Origin: Shimia_B sp038525525
GTDB taxonomy: Bacteria; Pseudomonadota; Alphaproteobacteria; Rhodobacterales; Rhodobacteraceae
Length of the DNA: 64,000 nt
NCBI GenBank assembly: GCA_038525525.1
Contig: JBCBHO010000005.1
Location: 62,001 to 126,000, forward strand
Direction of reading: 5' to 3'
A program made the position numbers and the translations under genes. Under the pieces are notes generated by a model. The model ran no database searches, was not told where the DNA came from, and was given only the letters and a program-made list of their open reading frames with translations. Below, piece after piece: positions 1-7,893 of the stretch. Each line of letters starts with the position of its first letter. Position 1 is the stretch's first letter.

Positions 1-1000
1 GCATGATCGAGCCCATCGTGGATTTCCCCGAACCCGACTGCCCCACGATGGAGATGATCTGCGGCGTGTCGCCTTCGAGGGTGAAGGACATCGGATGGAG
101 CGCGGTGACGGTGCCGTAATCCTTGCGCACGTTCTCGAAGCGCAGGAGCGGTTCCTTCGAGCTGCGCTGCGCCGCTGGCGCGTTGCGGTCGGGGTTGAGG
201 AAGCTGTCGCCGCCCACGAGCGGCACAGAGCGGATGAGATCCTGCGTGTAGGGATGCCTCGGGGCCTCGATGATCTGCTGGACGGTGCCGTGCTCCACGA
301 GTTCGCCGTCCTTCAGCACGGCCAGCTCATCCACCGACTGCGCCATGAGCCCCATGTCATGCCCGATGAGGATGAGGCCCGAGCCGATCTCGGCCTGGAT
401 GTCCTTAAGGGTCTGCATGACCTGCCGCTGGGTGACGACGTCGAGCGCGGAGGTGGGCTCGTCGGCGATGATGAGATCCGGGTTGAGAATGAGGCCCATG
501 GCGATGCAGACGCGCTGCTTCATCCCGCCGGAGAGCTCGTGCGGGAAGAGTTGGCCCGCATGTTCGGGCAGACCCACCGAGACGAGCGCGGCGTCCGAGC
601 GTTTCTGCAGCTCTGCCCGGGGCAGATTGCCCTCGTGGGCGATAATCGCATCCCACATCTGCGGCTCGACACGCATGACGGGATTGAGCGAGTTCATGGC
701 CCCCTGGGGAATGTAGGCCACCGCCGAAAGCCGCGCGCGGCGCATGTCTTCCTCGCCGAGGGCCAGCATGTCGGTACCCGCGAGGTCGATAGAGCCGGAG
801 GAGACGCGCCCCGGTTCGGCGAGCATCTGCATGACGGCGAGCGCGGTCGTGGTCTTTCCCGACCCGGATTCGCCGATGAAGCCCACGCGGCGCCCCTTCT
901 CGATCGTCAGGTTGAGGCCCTTCACCGCCTGCACGACGCCCTTGGGCGTCGGAAACTCGATGGAGAGGTCTTTCAGGGTCAGGACGGGTTTGCCGGTCAT
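1..1000 (-). CDS. Fused double ABC ATPase of a peptide-type importer (DppD-DppF-like), partial
   Basis: ATP-hydrolysing subunit expected to power the two permeases just upstream. The start is the ATG at 1000, giving MTGKPVLTLKDLSIEF. Walker A GESGSGKTT lies at residues 43-51 and the signature LSGGMKQR around residue 157. A second Walker A, GQSGSGKST, appears in the same frame at residues 320-328, just before the window edge. This is therefore a two-domain fusion of the DppD and DppF type (as in GsiA or YejF), normally over 550 residues; only about 333 are visible. It follows the DppC-like gene after about 100 bp that hold a palindromic repeat pair. Confident on family; the substrate cannot be read from the ATPase. 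Confidence 0.9.
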   Translation of the reverse strand, partial: MTGKPVLTLKDLSIEFPTPKGVVQAVKGLNLTIEKGRRVGFIGESGSGKTTTALAVMQMLAEPGRVSSGSIDLAGTDMLALGEEDMRRARLSAVAYIPQGAMNSLNPVMRVEPQMWDAIIAHEGNLPRAELQKRSDAALVSVGLPEHAGQLFPHELSGGMKQRVCIAMGLILNPDLIIADEPTSALDVVTQRQVMQTLKDIQAEIGSGLILIGHDMGLMAQSVDELAVLKDGELVEHGTVQQIIEAPRHPYTQDLIRSVPLVGGDSFLNPDRNAPAAQRSSKEPLLRFENVRKDYGTVTALHPMSFTLEGDTPQIISIVGQSGSGKSTMGSIM

Positions 1001-1017
1001 GGTCTTTTCCCACGGTG

Positions 1018-1083
1018 GAGGTCCCGGGTCAGGCCCGGGACGGGTGTGTCGCGCTTCACGCCCCGGGCTTGACCCGGGGCCTC
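1018..1083. repeat. Paired GC-rich palindromic repeat (REP/BIME-like), site 1
   Basis: Two inverted copies of a GAGG-YCCCGGG-TC-N-GGCCCGGG-type unit, left copy about 1018-1043 and right copy about 1059-1083, separated by about 15 bp. Each copy is itself nearly palindromic and the pair can form a large hairpin. It lies between the DppC-like gene and the ATPase gene of the same operon. The same unit recurs at 3249-3354 and 62896-62962. Confidence 0.75.
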
Positions 1084-1100
1084 TCGCTTTAAGGCCGCCC

Positions 1101-2057
1101 TCATGACAGTTTCCTCAGGCGCGGATTGGAGACCTCATCGAGACCGAGATTGATGAGGAGGAGCCCGATGAACATCGTCGCGAGGAGGAGCGTCGGCAGG
1201 CCCCACCACCACCAGAGGTTCTGGATGAGCGCGCCCGCGTTGATGGCCTCGTAGATCGTGCGGCCGAGCGTGGGGATCCGCTGGGGACCGAGGCCGAGGA
1301 CTTCGAGCCCCACGGCGGTCACAATGGAAGTGGTGACCGAGGCAATGAAGGAGCCGAAGAGATAGGGCACGAGGTTGGGCATCATCTCCCGGAACATGAT
1401 GTGGAAGGTGCCCGCACCGCTGAGCTGCGCCATCTGCACGTAGCCCGAGCGCTTCATCGAGAGCACCTGCGCGCGGATGAGGCGCGTGGGCGATTGCCAG
1501 ACGAAGCCCGCGATGAGGAGCGCCATCATGGTGAGCGAGACATCCCCGAAGGACGACTGGAAGACGACGAGAATGAGAAGCGGCGGGATCGTGATCATCA
1601 CGTCGGCGAGGACACGGATCGTGTCATCCGTGCGCCCGCCAAGGAAACCGGCCGAAAAGCCGAGGAAAATACCGATCGACATGCCGATAAGCGAGGCAAG
1701 AAGCCCCACGAAGAGCGTGTTCGGCGCGCCGATGATGAGGAGCGCGAGAAGATCGCGACCGCCGCCATCGGTGCCCAGCGGATGGGCCAGCGTCCCCGCC
1801 TGCCCGCGCATGTTCTCGAAGCCAAAGGGCGTCTGCCGCGGCAGGCCCGAGCCCACGAAGACGAGATCCGGATCCCAGAAAATGCGCCCGAGGAGGCCCA
1901 GTGCGATGATGCCGAGGAGCAGCCCCACGCCCCATATGAGCTTTGGATTGAGCCAAGGATTGTCGAACCTTTTCAGCCGCCTCGCCTGCTTTCTTTCAGC
2001 ACGTGTAAGCGGGGTTTCGGCTTCGGCTGCGCCGTCGTTTGTCGAATACTCAGCCAT
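1101..2057 (-). CDS. ABC transporter permease, DppC/OppC family
   Basis: Inner-membrane permease half of a peptide/opine/nickel-type importer, 318 residues. It has the family layout: a charged cytoplasmic N-terminus with a first membrane segment near residues 43-62, a periplasmic stretch containing HPLGTDGGGRDLL (the typical HxLGTDxxGRD signature), then a five-helix core with the EAA-like loop SGAGTFHIMFREMMPN. The ATG at 2057 overlaps the stop of the upstream permease by one base (TGATG), so translation is probably coupled. A GTG one codon earlier is possible but less likely. Works with the DppB-like partner and the binding protein at 3364-5091. Confidence 0.92.
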   Translation of the reverse strand: MAEYSTNDGAAEAETPLTRAERKQARRLKRFDNPWLNPKLIWGVGLLLGIIALGLLGRIFWDPDLVFVGSGLPRQTPFGFENMRGQAGTLAHPLGTDGGGRDLLALLIIGAPNTLFVGLLASLIGMSIGIFLGFSAGFLGGRTDDTIRVLADVMITIPPLLILVVFQSSFGDVSLTMMALLIAGFVWQSPTRLIRAQVLSMKRSGYVQMAQLSGAGTFHIMFREMMPNLVPYLFGSFIASVTTSIVTAVGLEVLGLGPQRIPTLGRTIYEAINAGALIQNLWWWWGLPTLLLATMFIGLLLINLGLDEVSNPRLRKLS

Positions 2058-3067
2058 CACGCAGCCTCATGCCGGATACGGGGGTCGATGAAGGGATAGA
2101 GCAGGTCCACGAGGAAGACGCTCACGGCGGTCATGAGGATGATGACGTAACTCACCCCCTGGATGACCGGGAAGTCCTGGTTGAGGATCGCGTCGTAGAG
2201 CAATTTGCCCATCCCGTTATAGGCGAATATGCGTTCCACGAGCACCTGCCCCGCGATGAGCAACCCGATTTTCAAAGCAAAAGCAGTGATTTGCGGGAGG
2301 ATCGCGTTGCGGATCATGTAGCGGTAGAGGATGTATCGCGGGCGCAGGCCCTTGGCCTTCGCGAGCGTCACGTAATCCTCGCCCTGCACGGTGATCATGA
2401 GCCCGCGCATGCCGAGCGCCCAGAAGCCGAAGGTGACGATCACGATCGAGAGCGCCGGCAGGAAGCCGTGGTAGAGCACCGATTGCACGAACGTCCATGT
2501 CCAGCCGGGCTCCACGAAGATCGAGTAGGCGCCGGTGAGCGGAAACCACTGGAGCTTCGCGCTGAAAATCCACATGAGGAGAAGCCCGGAAAGGATTGGC
2601 GGGATTGAGGTAAAGACCATCGCCGCCGGGATCGCCACCTTCACGAGGTTAGGCGATTTCTCCCACACCATGAGTGCGCCGAGGAGATTGCCGATGAAGA
2701 AGGTGATCAGGAGCGACAGGATCATGAGCCCTAGCGTCCAGGGCAGCGCGTTGAGGATGAGCGTGGCCACGGGCGTCGGGAAGGCAGCAGTGGAGAGGCC
2801 GAAATCGAAGACAAGAGCGCCCGACAAGTACCTGAAATACTGAACGATCAGCGGCTGATCGATCCCCATCTGCGCCCTGAGCTGCGCGAGGATCTCTTCG
2901 GAATTTGCCACGGTTCCTGCGCCCGCTGCCATGCGCCCGAGCGCGATCTCGGCGGGATCGACCGGCGAGAGCCGCGGGATGATCCAGATGATCGTCGCGG
3001 CGATCAGAATGGTGAGCACCAGCGTCACCAGACGGTTGATCAAGTAATCCCTTGGAATGCGTCCCAT
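2057..3067 (-). CDS. ABC transporter permease, DppB/OppB family
   Basis: Second permease subunit, 336 residues. The N-terminal membrane helix follows MGRIPRDYLINRLVTLVL. Several further hydrophobic segments follow, with the conserved loop GEDYVTLAKAKGL(R)PRYILYRYMIRNAILP and a C-terminal region ending in LYPFIDPRIR, all typical of DppB. The start at 3067 is chosen because AAAGGAG sits just upstream and the protein then begins like the family; an open frame extends 26 codons further up but lacks such a site. One-base overlap with the DppC-like gene. The gap to the binding protein upstream carries palindromic repeats. Confidence 0.92.
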   Translation of the reverse strand: MGRIPRDYLINRLVTLVLTILIAATIIWIIPRLSPVDPAEIALGRMAAGAGTVANSEEILAQLRAQMGIDQPLIVQYFRYLSGALVFDFGLSTAAFPTPVATLILNALPWTLGLMILSLLITFFIGNLLGALMVWEKSPNLVKVAIPAAMVFTSIPPILSGLLLMWIFSAKLQWFPLTGAYSIFVEPGWTWTFVQSVLYHGFLPALSIVIVTFGFWALGMRGLMITVQGEDYVTLAKAKGLRPRYILYRYMIRNAILPQITAFALKIGLLIAGQVLVERIFAYNGMGKLLYDAILNQDFPVIQGVSYVIILMTAVSVFLVDLLYPFIDPRIRHEAA

Positions 3068-3363
3068 GGCGGGGCTCCTTTCCGTTGCGGCGGATGGGCA
3101 CTGGCACACGGCGTACCCGGGGTCGTACACACGGCGTCTGCACACCGGTCGGACGGGGTGTGCCTTGGCGTCGCGGGCATGGACTGCCCGCGGCCGTGAT
3201 GTGTCGGCGTCACCCCGGGCCTCTTGGAGGCCCTTTGGATGGCGGTGCGAGGTCCCGGATCGGGGTCCGGGACGGTCGTCTTTCGCATCACGTCCCGGGC
3301 TCGACCCGGGACCTCTCGCCTCGGAGGTGGAGGCCCCGGGTCAGGCCCGGGGCGTGAAGGTTC
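3068..3363. other. Intergenic region of 296 bp with palindromic repeats
   Basis: Lies between the binding-protein gene and the first permease gene, all on the minus strand. I see no convincing gene. It holds three copies of the GC-rich palindromic unit at its end nearest the binding-protein gene. A repeat hairpin after the binding-protein gene would suit its usual role of letting the binding protein be expressed in excess over the permeases; this is inference. Confidence 0.6.
3249..3354. repeat. Cluster of three GC-rich palindromic repeats (REP/BIME-like), site 2
   Basis: Units lie at about 3249-3274, 3291-3314 and 3330-3354. The first and third read GAGG-(T/C)CCCGG...CCGGG-(A/G)CG; the middle one is the inverted form CG-TCCCGGG...CCCGGGA-CCTC. 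The cores match sites 1 and 3 closely, with exchanges that keep pairing (GGTCCC with GGGACC, GGCCCC with GGGGCC). This pattern suggests selection for structure. Confidence 0.75.
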
Positions 3364-5091
3364 TTAGCCCGCGGGCTCCAGATTGTGGATGATCTGGTGC
3401 GTGTGGCCCCACCAGAAGAACGGGTGGTTGTAGTAATTCTCCGAGGTCGGCCAGCCCGTCCAATGGGTCGTGTTGAACGGGATGAGCTTCGAGGCCTGCG
3501 CGAGCGGGATGAAGGGCATCTCGGCATCGAGATACTGGTAGGCTTCCGCCACCAGTCCTGGCACCTCGGGATCCCCCAGGGGCTTCGTGGCGATCTGGTC
3601 CACGATGGCCGTGTAGGCGTCCGCCGCCGGGCCGTCCCACCGCGAGGTGTTGTTGAAGCCGGGCGAACGCTCGCCCACGGGCACCACGTCCCGCGAGTTG
3701 TAGCGGCCCATGGAGGCCCAGGGCTCGTTCACCGACCCGCAGGACAGCCAGCTATAGGACATCTCGTAGGCGCCGAAGGGCAGCACCTCGCCCCAGAACA
3801 CGCCGTTTTCCACGGGCGTCGCACGGGCGTCGATCCCGGCGCGCTGGAGCTGCTCGACAACGACGTCGATGGTGCGGGTATACTCCGTGGAGGCGGAGTT
3901 CACGTGGATGTCGACGGAGAGCGTCTCACCGTCCTTCATGTAGTAGTCCCCGTCACGCGCCCAGCCCTCGGCCTCGAGGAGCGCCTGACCGGCCTCCACG
4001 TCCGCGCGGGCGGGAAGGCCGTAGCCCGCCTCCTCAACCGCGTCGATGAAGGGCGCCATGGAGCCGTATTGCGCGAACATCGTCCGCGACGCTTCCGTCG
4101 TGCCCTCGTAGGCCACGTTCACGATCTGCGAGCGGTCGATGATCGAGGCCACGGCGCGGCGCATGTTGGCGTTGTCCCAGGGCGCGACGGTGGTGTTGAT
4201 CTCGAGCTGGCGCGCGCAGGGGTCGGCGGCCGCGAAGGGGAAGCCGTCCACCCACGCGATGACGGCGTCGTTCTGCGCCTGGATCGCCTCGAAGGTGCCG
4301 ATGGTGACGTTTTGCGCGGCGTCGAGCTGGTTCGACGCGATGAGCTGTGCGCGGCTTTCCTCGCCGCCGCTCTCGAGGAAGATGACACGCTCGGGTGCGG
4401 GCATGTCCATGAAGCCCGTCTCTGCACCCCACCAGCTGTCGCGGCGGTCCCAGATCATGCGGTTCGACGCGCCGGAGCTGTAGGCGTAGGGGCCCGTGCC
4501 GATGGGCGGAAAGAAGGTGAAGGTGGCGGGCTCGTCCACCGCCGACCAGACATGCTCGGGCATGATGAGGAAGGAGTTCGCGATGCGGACGCCGAAGTTC
4601 TCCACGATGAAGCGCGGGTTGGAGCCCTCGAGCGTGAAGCGCACGGTGAGGTCGTCCACCTTATCGACGGAGGCCACCTGGCTCGTGAGCGCAGACACTT
4701 CGCGGGCGGAGAAATCCTCGGTATTCTCGGCCATGTTGACGGTGAAGACGACGTCATCGGCGTTAAACGCCTCGCCGTCGGACCACGTCACGCCATCGCG
4801 GAGCGTCACGGTCCACTCAGTGAAGTCCGCGTTGCTCTCGGCGCCCGTGGCGAGCCACGGCTCGAGCTCACCCGTGCCATAATTCAGGATGAAGAGCGGC
4901 TCCCACATCGTCTGGTGTGCGCCCGCCAGGCGGCGAACGCCGGAATTGTCGGTGAACCAGTTGAAGTTCTCCGGATCCGTGATCGTGCGGTCGAGGTCGA
5001 AGATGACCGTGTTTTCCCGCGCCACGCTCTGCGCGGACGCGACCGAGGCCGCGATCGCCAGGCTCGAGGCGGTGATGATGAGCTTTTTCAT
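3364..5091 (-). CDS. Extracellular solute-binding protein, family 5 (peptide-type)
   Basis: Periplasmic binding protein of the adjacent ABC importer, 575 residues. A clean Sec signal peptide is visible (MKKLIITASSLAIAASVASA, cut after AxA). The mature protein has SBP_bac_5 landmarks: WTVTLRDGVTWSDGEAFNADDVVFT near residue 100 and later PRFIVENFGVRI and an NTTVAPWDNANMRRAVASIIDR stretch. Length and order fit peptide/opine/oligosaccharide binders; the ligand is not predictable by eye. Followed by a repeat cluster and the permease genes, preceded by the MBL-fold gene with a 51-bp gap. Family 5 proteins also bind sugars and nickel. Confidence 0.93.
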   Translation of the reverse strand: MKKLIITASSLAIAASVASAQSVARENTVIFDLDRTITDPENFNWFTDNSGVRRLAGAHQTMWEPLFILNYGTGELEPWLATGAESNADFTEWTVTLRDGVTWSDGEAFNADDVVFTVNMAENTEDFSAREVSALTSQVASVDKVDDLTVRFTLEGSNPRFIVENFGVRIANSFLIMPEHVWSAVDEPATFTFFPPIGTGPYAYSSGASNRMIWDRRDSWWGAETGFMDMPAPERVIFLESGGEESRAQLIASNQLDAAQNVTIGTFEAIQAQNDAVIAWVDGFPFAAADPCARQLEINTTVAPWDNANMRRAVASIIDRSQIVNVAYEGTTEASRTMFAQYGSMAPFIDAVEEAGYGLPARADVEAGQALLEAEGWARDGDYYMKDGETLSVDIHVNSASTEYTRTIDVVVEQLQRAGIDARATPVENGVFWGEVLPFGAYEMSYSWLSCGSVNEPWASMGRYNSRDVVPVGERSPGFNNTSRWDGPAADAYTAIVDQIATKPLGDPEVPGLVAEAYQYLDAEMPFIPLAQASKLIPFNTTHWTGWPTSENYYNHPFFWWGHTHQIIHNLEPAG

Positions 5092-5142
5092 GGACTTCCT
5101 CCCAAAGAAGTATGTTGTTTATTCGCTGGTTATGGGCCGAAG

Positions 5143-5823
5143 CTAACGCAAATAATCCATCACGAGGACGCGCGTGCGCTCCGGCAGATCGGCACGGGTC
5201 AAGTTGACCCTAGGTGAACAGGCAAAATCAACATCCGCCTCGTTGAAATGGGCGAGGAAGCTCTCGATCCACATCGTATTGCGCGGGCGGTAGGTCAGTG
5301 TGCGGAAATGCATGGGGATCACGAGGCGCGGCTTCACGCGGCGGATCATCTCCATGAGATCGGGCAGTAGGATCGTCAGATAACCGCCTGCCAATGCGAA
5401 CAAAATGTCGGTGCCGCGGAAGAAGTCCTGCTGGGCCTCGGTGAGCGGGTTGCCCACGTCGCCCATATGGGCGCAGGCCATGCCGTCGAGCCCGAAGCGG
5501 TACATGCCGTTTTGCCCGGGCACGGCGTGCTCGGGGTGGTGATCCCACTCGGCGGCCTCGATGGCCGTGATCTCGATGTCTTTCGCCCGGCTCGTGCCGC
5601 CAGACTGCGCGACCGCGAGGGCGTTCACCACCACTGGATCGCCGCCGATGAGATCGGCCCGGCAATGGGCGCTGTCATCGTCGGAGGAGATGATGACGAG
5701 ATCCGCGGGCTCGGTGATCGGCGGGTAGCCCACGCCCTCGGGCGTGTAGGGATCGGTGATGATCCGCGGGCCCGTCTCCGGTGCCAGCCCGAAGGCGGCG
5801 TGGCCGTACCACGTGATCTCCAT
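5143..5823 (-). CDS. MBL-fold hydrolase-like protein (UlaG-like) with altered metal site
   Basis: 226 residues with the metallo-beta-lactamase-fold layout of UlaG-type proteins: WYGHAAFGL at the N-terminus, RIITDPY, the motif 2 position, CAHMGDVG for motif 3, and VIPMHF near the C-terminus. At motif 2, where HxHxDH is expected, the sequence reads SSDDDSAH, so the first His pair is missing and the metal centre is probably altered or single. The ATG at 5823 shares a base with the stop of the dioxygenase gene upstream (TGATG), so the two are co-translated. Its place between a dioxygenase and an importer suggests work on the imported compound. Hydrolase activity is unproven. Confidence 0.8.
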   Translation of the reverse strand: MEITWYGHAAFGLAPETGPRIITDPYTPEGVGYPPITEPADLVIISSDDDSAHCRADLIGGDPVVVNALAVAQSGGTSRAKDIEITAIEAAEWDHHPEHAVPGQNGMYRFGLDGMACAHMGDVGNPLTEAQQDFFRGTDILFALAGGYLTILLPDLMEMIRRVKPRLVIPMHFRTLTYRPRNTMWIESFLAHFNEADVDFACSPRVNLTRADLPERTRVLVMDYLR

Positions 5824-6659
5824 CAGTTGTTGCCCACGACGTGGGGCGAGCGCGTCCGCGTGATGTCGTCGTTCTCGGGGCGCGGATGGGTGGCCCAGCG
5901 TCCCGCCTGCCCGCGGCAGAGGATCGCCTCAACGCCCGCGGCCCAGGCGGCATCGGTGATTTGCACGGTGGGCGGGCAGTAGCGCAGCGTGAAGCCACAA
6001 CGCCGCCGGTCGGACGTGTTGGCCAGCGAGCCGTGGACGAGCATGTCGGCGTGGAGCGAGATCTGACCCGCTTTGAGCGCGTTGGTGACCGGCGCGCCGA
6101 GCGCGTCGGCCCCCGCCGTCTCCTGGTGGAAGACGGCGCGGCCCCCGTCGGTGGCCTGCACCGCGAAGGCGCCGCGGTCGTGCGTGCCGGGGATAAAGCG
6201 CATGGCGGAGTTCTCGGCGTCGGCGTCGTCGATGGCGAGCCAGACCGTAACCGTGCGCGCCGGGCTCAGCTTCCAGAAACTCGCGTCCTGGTGCCAGGGC
6301 ACCGCCTTCGGATCGTGCGGCTTCTTCGATAGGATGGCGGTGGCCCAGCACAGGATATCGGGGCCGAGAATATCCTCCACATGATCGAGGATGCGCGCGT
6401 CGGTAGCGATGTCGTAGAGCCCGGCGAGGCGCGCTTGGTAGCAATTGATCCCGTAGGCGCCCGCCTCCCCGGCATCGCGCATGAGGCCGTCGATATAGGC
6501 GCGGATCTCGGCCATCTCGGCGGCGCTGAAGATGTCGAAGGGCTGCACGAAGCCCTGGGCATTGTAACGGGCGATCTCGGCCGCGCTCAGCCGCTTCGGC
6601 GCGGGATTATCCACCGGCGCGAAGGAAAGGTCTGGGCTGTCGAGCGCCAAGCCGGGCAT
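5823..6659 (-). CDS. Phytanoyl-CoA dioxygenase (PhyH) family protein
   Basis: 278 residues, a predicted Fe(II)/2-oxoglutarate-dependent oxygenase. The iron-binding facial triad can be read: HxD in VPWHQDASFW near residue 123 and the distal His in DMLVHGSLANTS, followed by RRRCGFTLRY supplying the 2-oxoglutarate Arg. FIPGTHDRG is also a family hallmark. First gene of the minus-strand operon that continues into the MBL-fold protein and the ABC importer. An ACGAGGA ribosome site precedes the ATG. Oxygenases of this family often hydroxylate amino-acid-like or alkaloid-like small molecules; the substrate here is unknown. Confidence 0.87.
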   Translation of the reverse strand: MPGLALDSPDLSFAPVDNPAPKRLSAAEIARYNAQGFVQPFDIFSAAEMAEIRAYIDGLMRDAGEAGAYGINCYQARLAGLYDIATDARILDHVEDILGPDILCWATAILSKKPHDPKAVPWHQDASFWKLSPARTVTVWLAIDDADAENSAMRFIPGTHDRGAFAVQATDGGRAVFHQETAGADALGAPVTNALKAGQISLHADMLVHGSLANTSDRRRCGFTLRYCPPTVQITDAAWAAGVEAILCRGQAGRWATHPRPENDDITRTRSPHVVGNN

Positions 6660-6723
6660 GAGTCGTCCTCGTTAACTCCCTGTTTACACTCCGCCCATTT
6701 TTTGCGCATTTCAGCGACGCGGG

Positions 6724-6751
6724 TTGATATAGGAATGTACGAAATTGATAT
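6724..6751. promoter_or_regulatory. Direct repeat TTGATAT x2, candidate AraC-type operator
   Basis: Two copies of TTGATAT start at 6724 and 6745, 21 bp apart (two helical turns), in the 133-bp divergent gap between the AraC regulator and the dioxygenase operon. AraC-family proteins usually bind direct repeats on one face of the helix, so this is a reasonable operator candidate. Only 7 bp match. Confidence 0.35.
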
Positions 6752-6792
6752 TCTTACGCTGCAATGCCGCGAAAACTCGCTAATCTTGCTCC

Positions 6793-7644
6793 ATGGAGAC
6801 GGAGACCTACCGGCTTGCCAGCTACCTCGCGCGCGGCGAAAGCTTCCATTACGCGCGCAAGATGCTGGCCAAACGCTTCCCGGCGCGGGCGCATACTCAC
6901 GACTTCCACGAGGTGTTCCTGATCACCCGGGGCCGCACGGCGCATTGGATCAACGGGCAGATGCAGACGCTCGCGGAGGGACAGCTCGTCTTCATCCGCC
7001 CGCATGATGCCCATGCCTTCCGCGCCGCGCGGGAGGGCTGCGAGATCATCAACGTCATGTACGAGAGCGCGAGCGCGGCGCATCTCGTGGCGCGCTACGG
7101 CGATACGCTGCAGGGCCGGTTTTTCGACGCGCCGGGTGCCCTGCCCGAGCTCCACACGCTCGGGCCCCAGCAATTCGAGCGCGCGCTGGCGATCGCGGGG
7201 CAGCTCCAAACGGCCGACAGGACCCTCGCGCGGATCGAGGAATTCCTGCTCACGCTCTGCAATCGCGTGGCCGTGCCCAGCGCGCAGGGCGTTGCGGCGG
7301 GGCCGGCCTGGTTCTCTGCGGCCTGTTCGGCCGCGCAGGATATCGAGGTCTTCCGGCTCGGCGCGGCAGGCTTCATCGCCGCCGCAGGGCGCAGCCATGA
7401 GCATGTGTGCCGGACCTGCAAGGAGGTGCTCGGGCTCACCCCCACCGACTACGTCAACCGCATCCGCATCGACCACGCCGCGCGCCTCCTGCGCACGGAA
7501 GACGCAAGCATCGAGGCCATCGCCTCACGCTGCGGGTTCGAGAATACCAGCTACTTCTACCGGCTCTTCGCGCGCTCCATGGGCGAGACGCCCAAGCGCT
7601 ACCGCGCGGCGCAGAAACGCGATCCGTTCGCAGCGGCGGATTAA
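6793..7644 (+). CDS. AraC-family transcriptional regulator
   Basis: 283 residues. The N-terminal half is a cupin-type sensing domain (HTHDFHEVFLITRG near residue 35, then a GQLVFIRPHDAHAF stretch). The C-terminal half has two helix-turn-helix motifs: GRSHEHVCRTCKEVLG and IEAIASRCGFENTSYFYRLFARSMGETPKRYR, the standard AraC signature. Transcribed divergently from the dioxygenase/MBL/importer operon, so it most likely controls that operon in response to the imported compound. The TAA stop forms part of the left arm of an inverted repeat at 7642-7697. Confidence 0.92.
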   Translation: METETYRLASYLARGESFHYARKMLAKRFPARAHTHDFHEVFLITRGRTAHWINGQMQTLAEGQLVFIRPHDAHAFRAAREGCEIINVMYESASAAHLVARYGDTLQGRFFDAPGALPELHTLGPQQFERALAIAGQLQTADRTLARIEEFLLTLCNRVAVPSAQGVAAGPAWFSAACSAAQDIEVFRLGAAGFIAAAGRSHEHVCRTCKEVLGLTPTDYVNRIRIDHAARLLRTEDASIEAIASRCGFENTSYFYRLFARSMGETPKRYRAAQKRDPFAAAD

Positions 7645-7697
7645 TTCCTGATCAAAATACTAAGATTGACTCAACAAAGCAAATCAGTCAGGAATTA
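7642..7697. promoter_or_regulatory. 10-bp perfect inverted repeat upstream of the hemP genes
   Basis: TAATTCCTGA at 7642-7651 is matched by its exact reverse complement TCAGGAATTA at 7688-7697 with 36 bp between. Inside are a shorter TGACT at 7667 and AGTCA at 7686. The region is AT-rich and sits between the AraC stop and the small ORF/hemP start. It could be a terminator-like stem or an iron-regulator site; the sequence does not decide. Confidence 0.4.
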
Positions 7698-7722
7698 GGG
7701 CAACGCAACAGAAGAATGTTCC

Positions 7723-7893
7723 ATGACTGATTGCTCAAGGCACCGCCCCCACCTGCGACACTGGCATGCGCAGGATGATGGCTGGGCCCTGCTCGCGTCG
7801 CTCTTTTCCGCCCTCGGCACCGACGGCGCGACCTGGGAGATCATCGACAACCTCGTCGAGAACAAGGAGTTCGAGGGACTATGGTGGTGGTAG
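7723..7893 (+). CDS. Small hypothetical protein overlapping hemP
   Basis: A 56-residue open frame starting MTDCSRHRPHLRHWHAQDD and ending in FEGLWWW. Codon third positions are GC-rich as in real genes nearby. Its last 13 bases overlap the start of the hemP gene, which suggests translational coupling. No family recognised; no signal peptide or membrane segment; Trp-rich end. The ribosome site is weak (AGAAGAA). It might be a leader ORF rather than a functional protein. Confidence 0.4.
   Translation: MTDCSRHRPHLRHWHAQDDGWALLASLFSALGTDGATWEIIDNLVENKEFEGLWWW

Noticed and set aside
405..1013. 202-codon minus-strand frame near the left edge
   Set aside because: It is shifted one frame from the real ABC ATPase, which has Walker A motifs in the other frame from 1000 down to the edge.
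3249..3354. Possible CRISPR array
   Set aside because: Only three copies, palindromic and inverted relative to each other, with very short unequal gaps; no cas genes.
3385..5217. 610-codon plus-strand frame opposite the binding-protein gene
   Set aside because: No ribosome site, no recognised domain, low-complexity composition; the minus strand has a signal peptide and family-5 landmarks.
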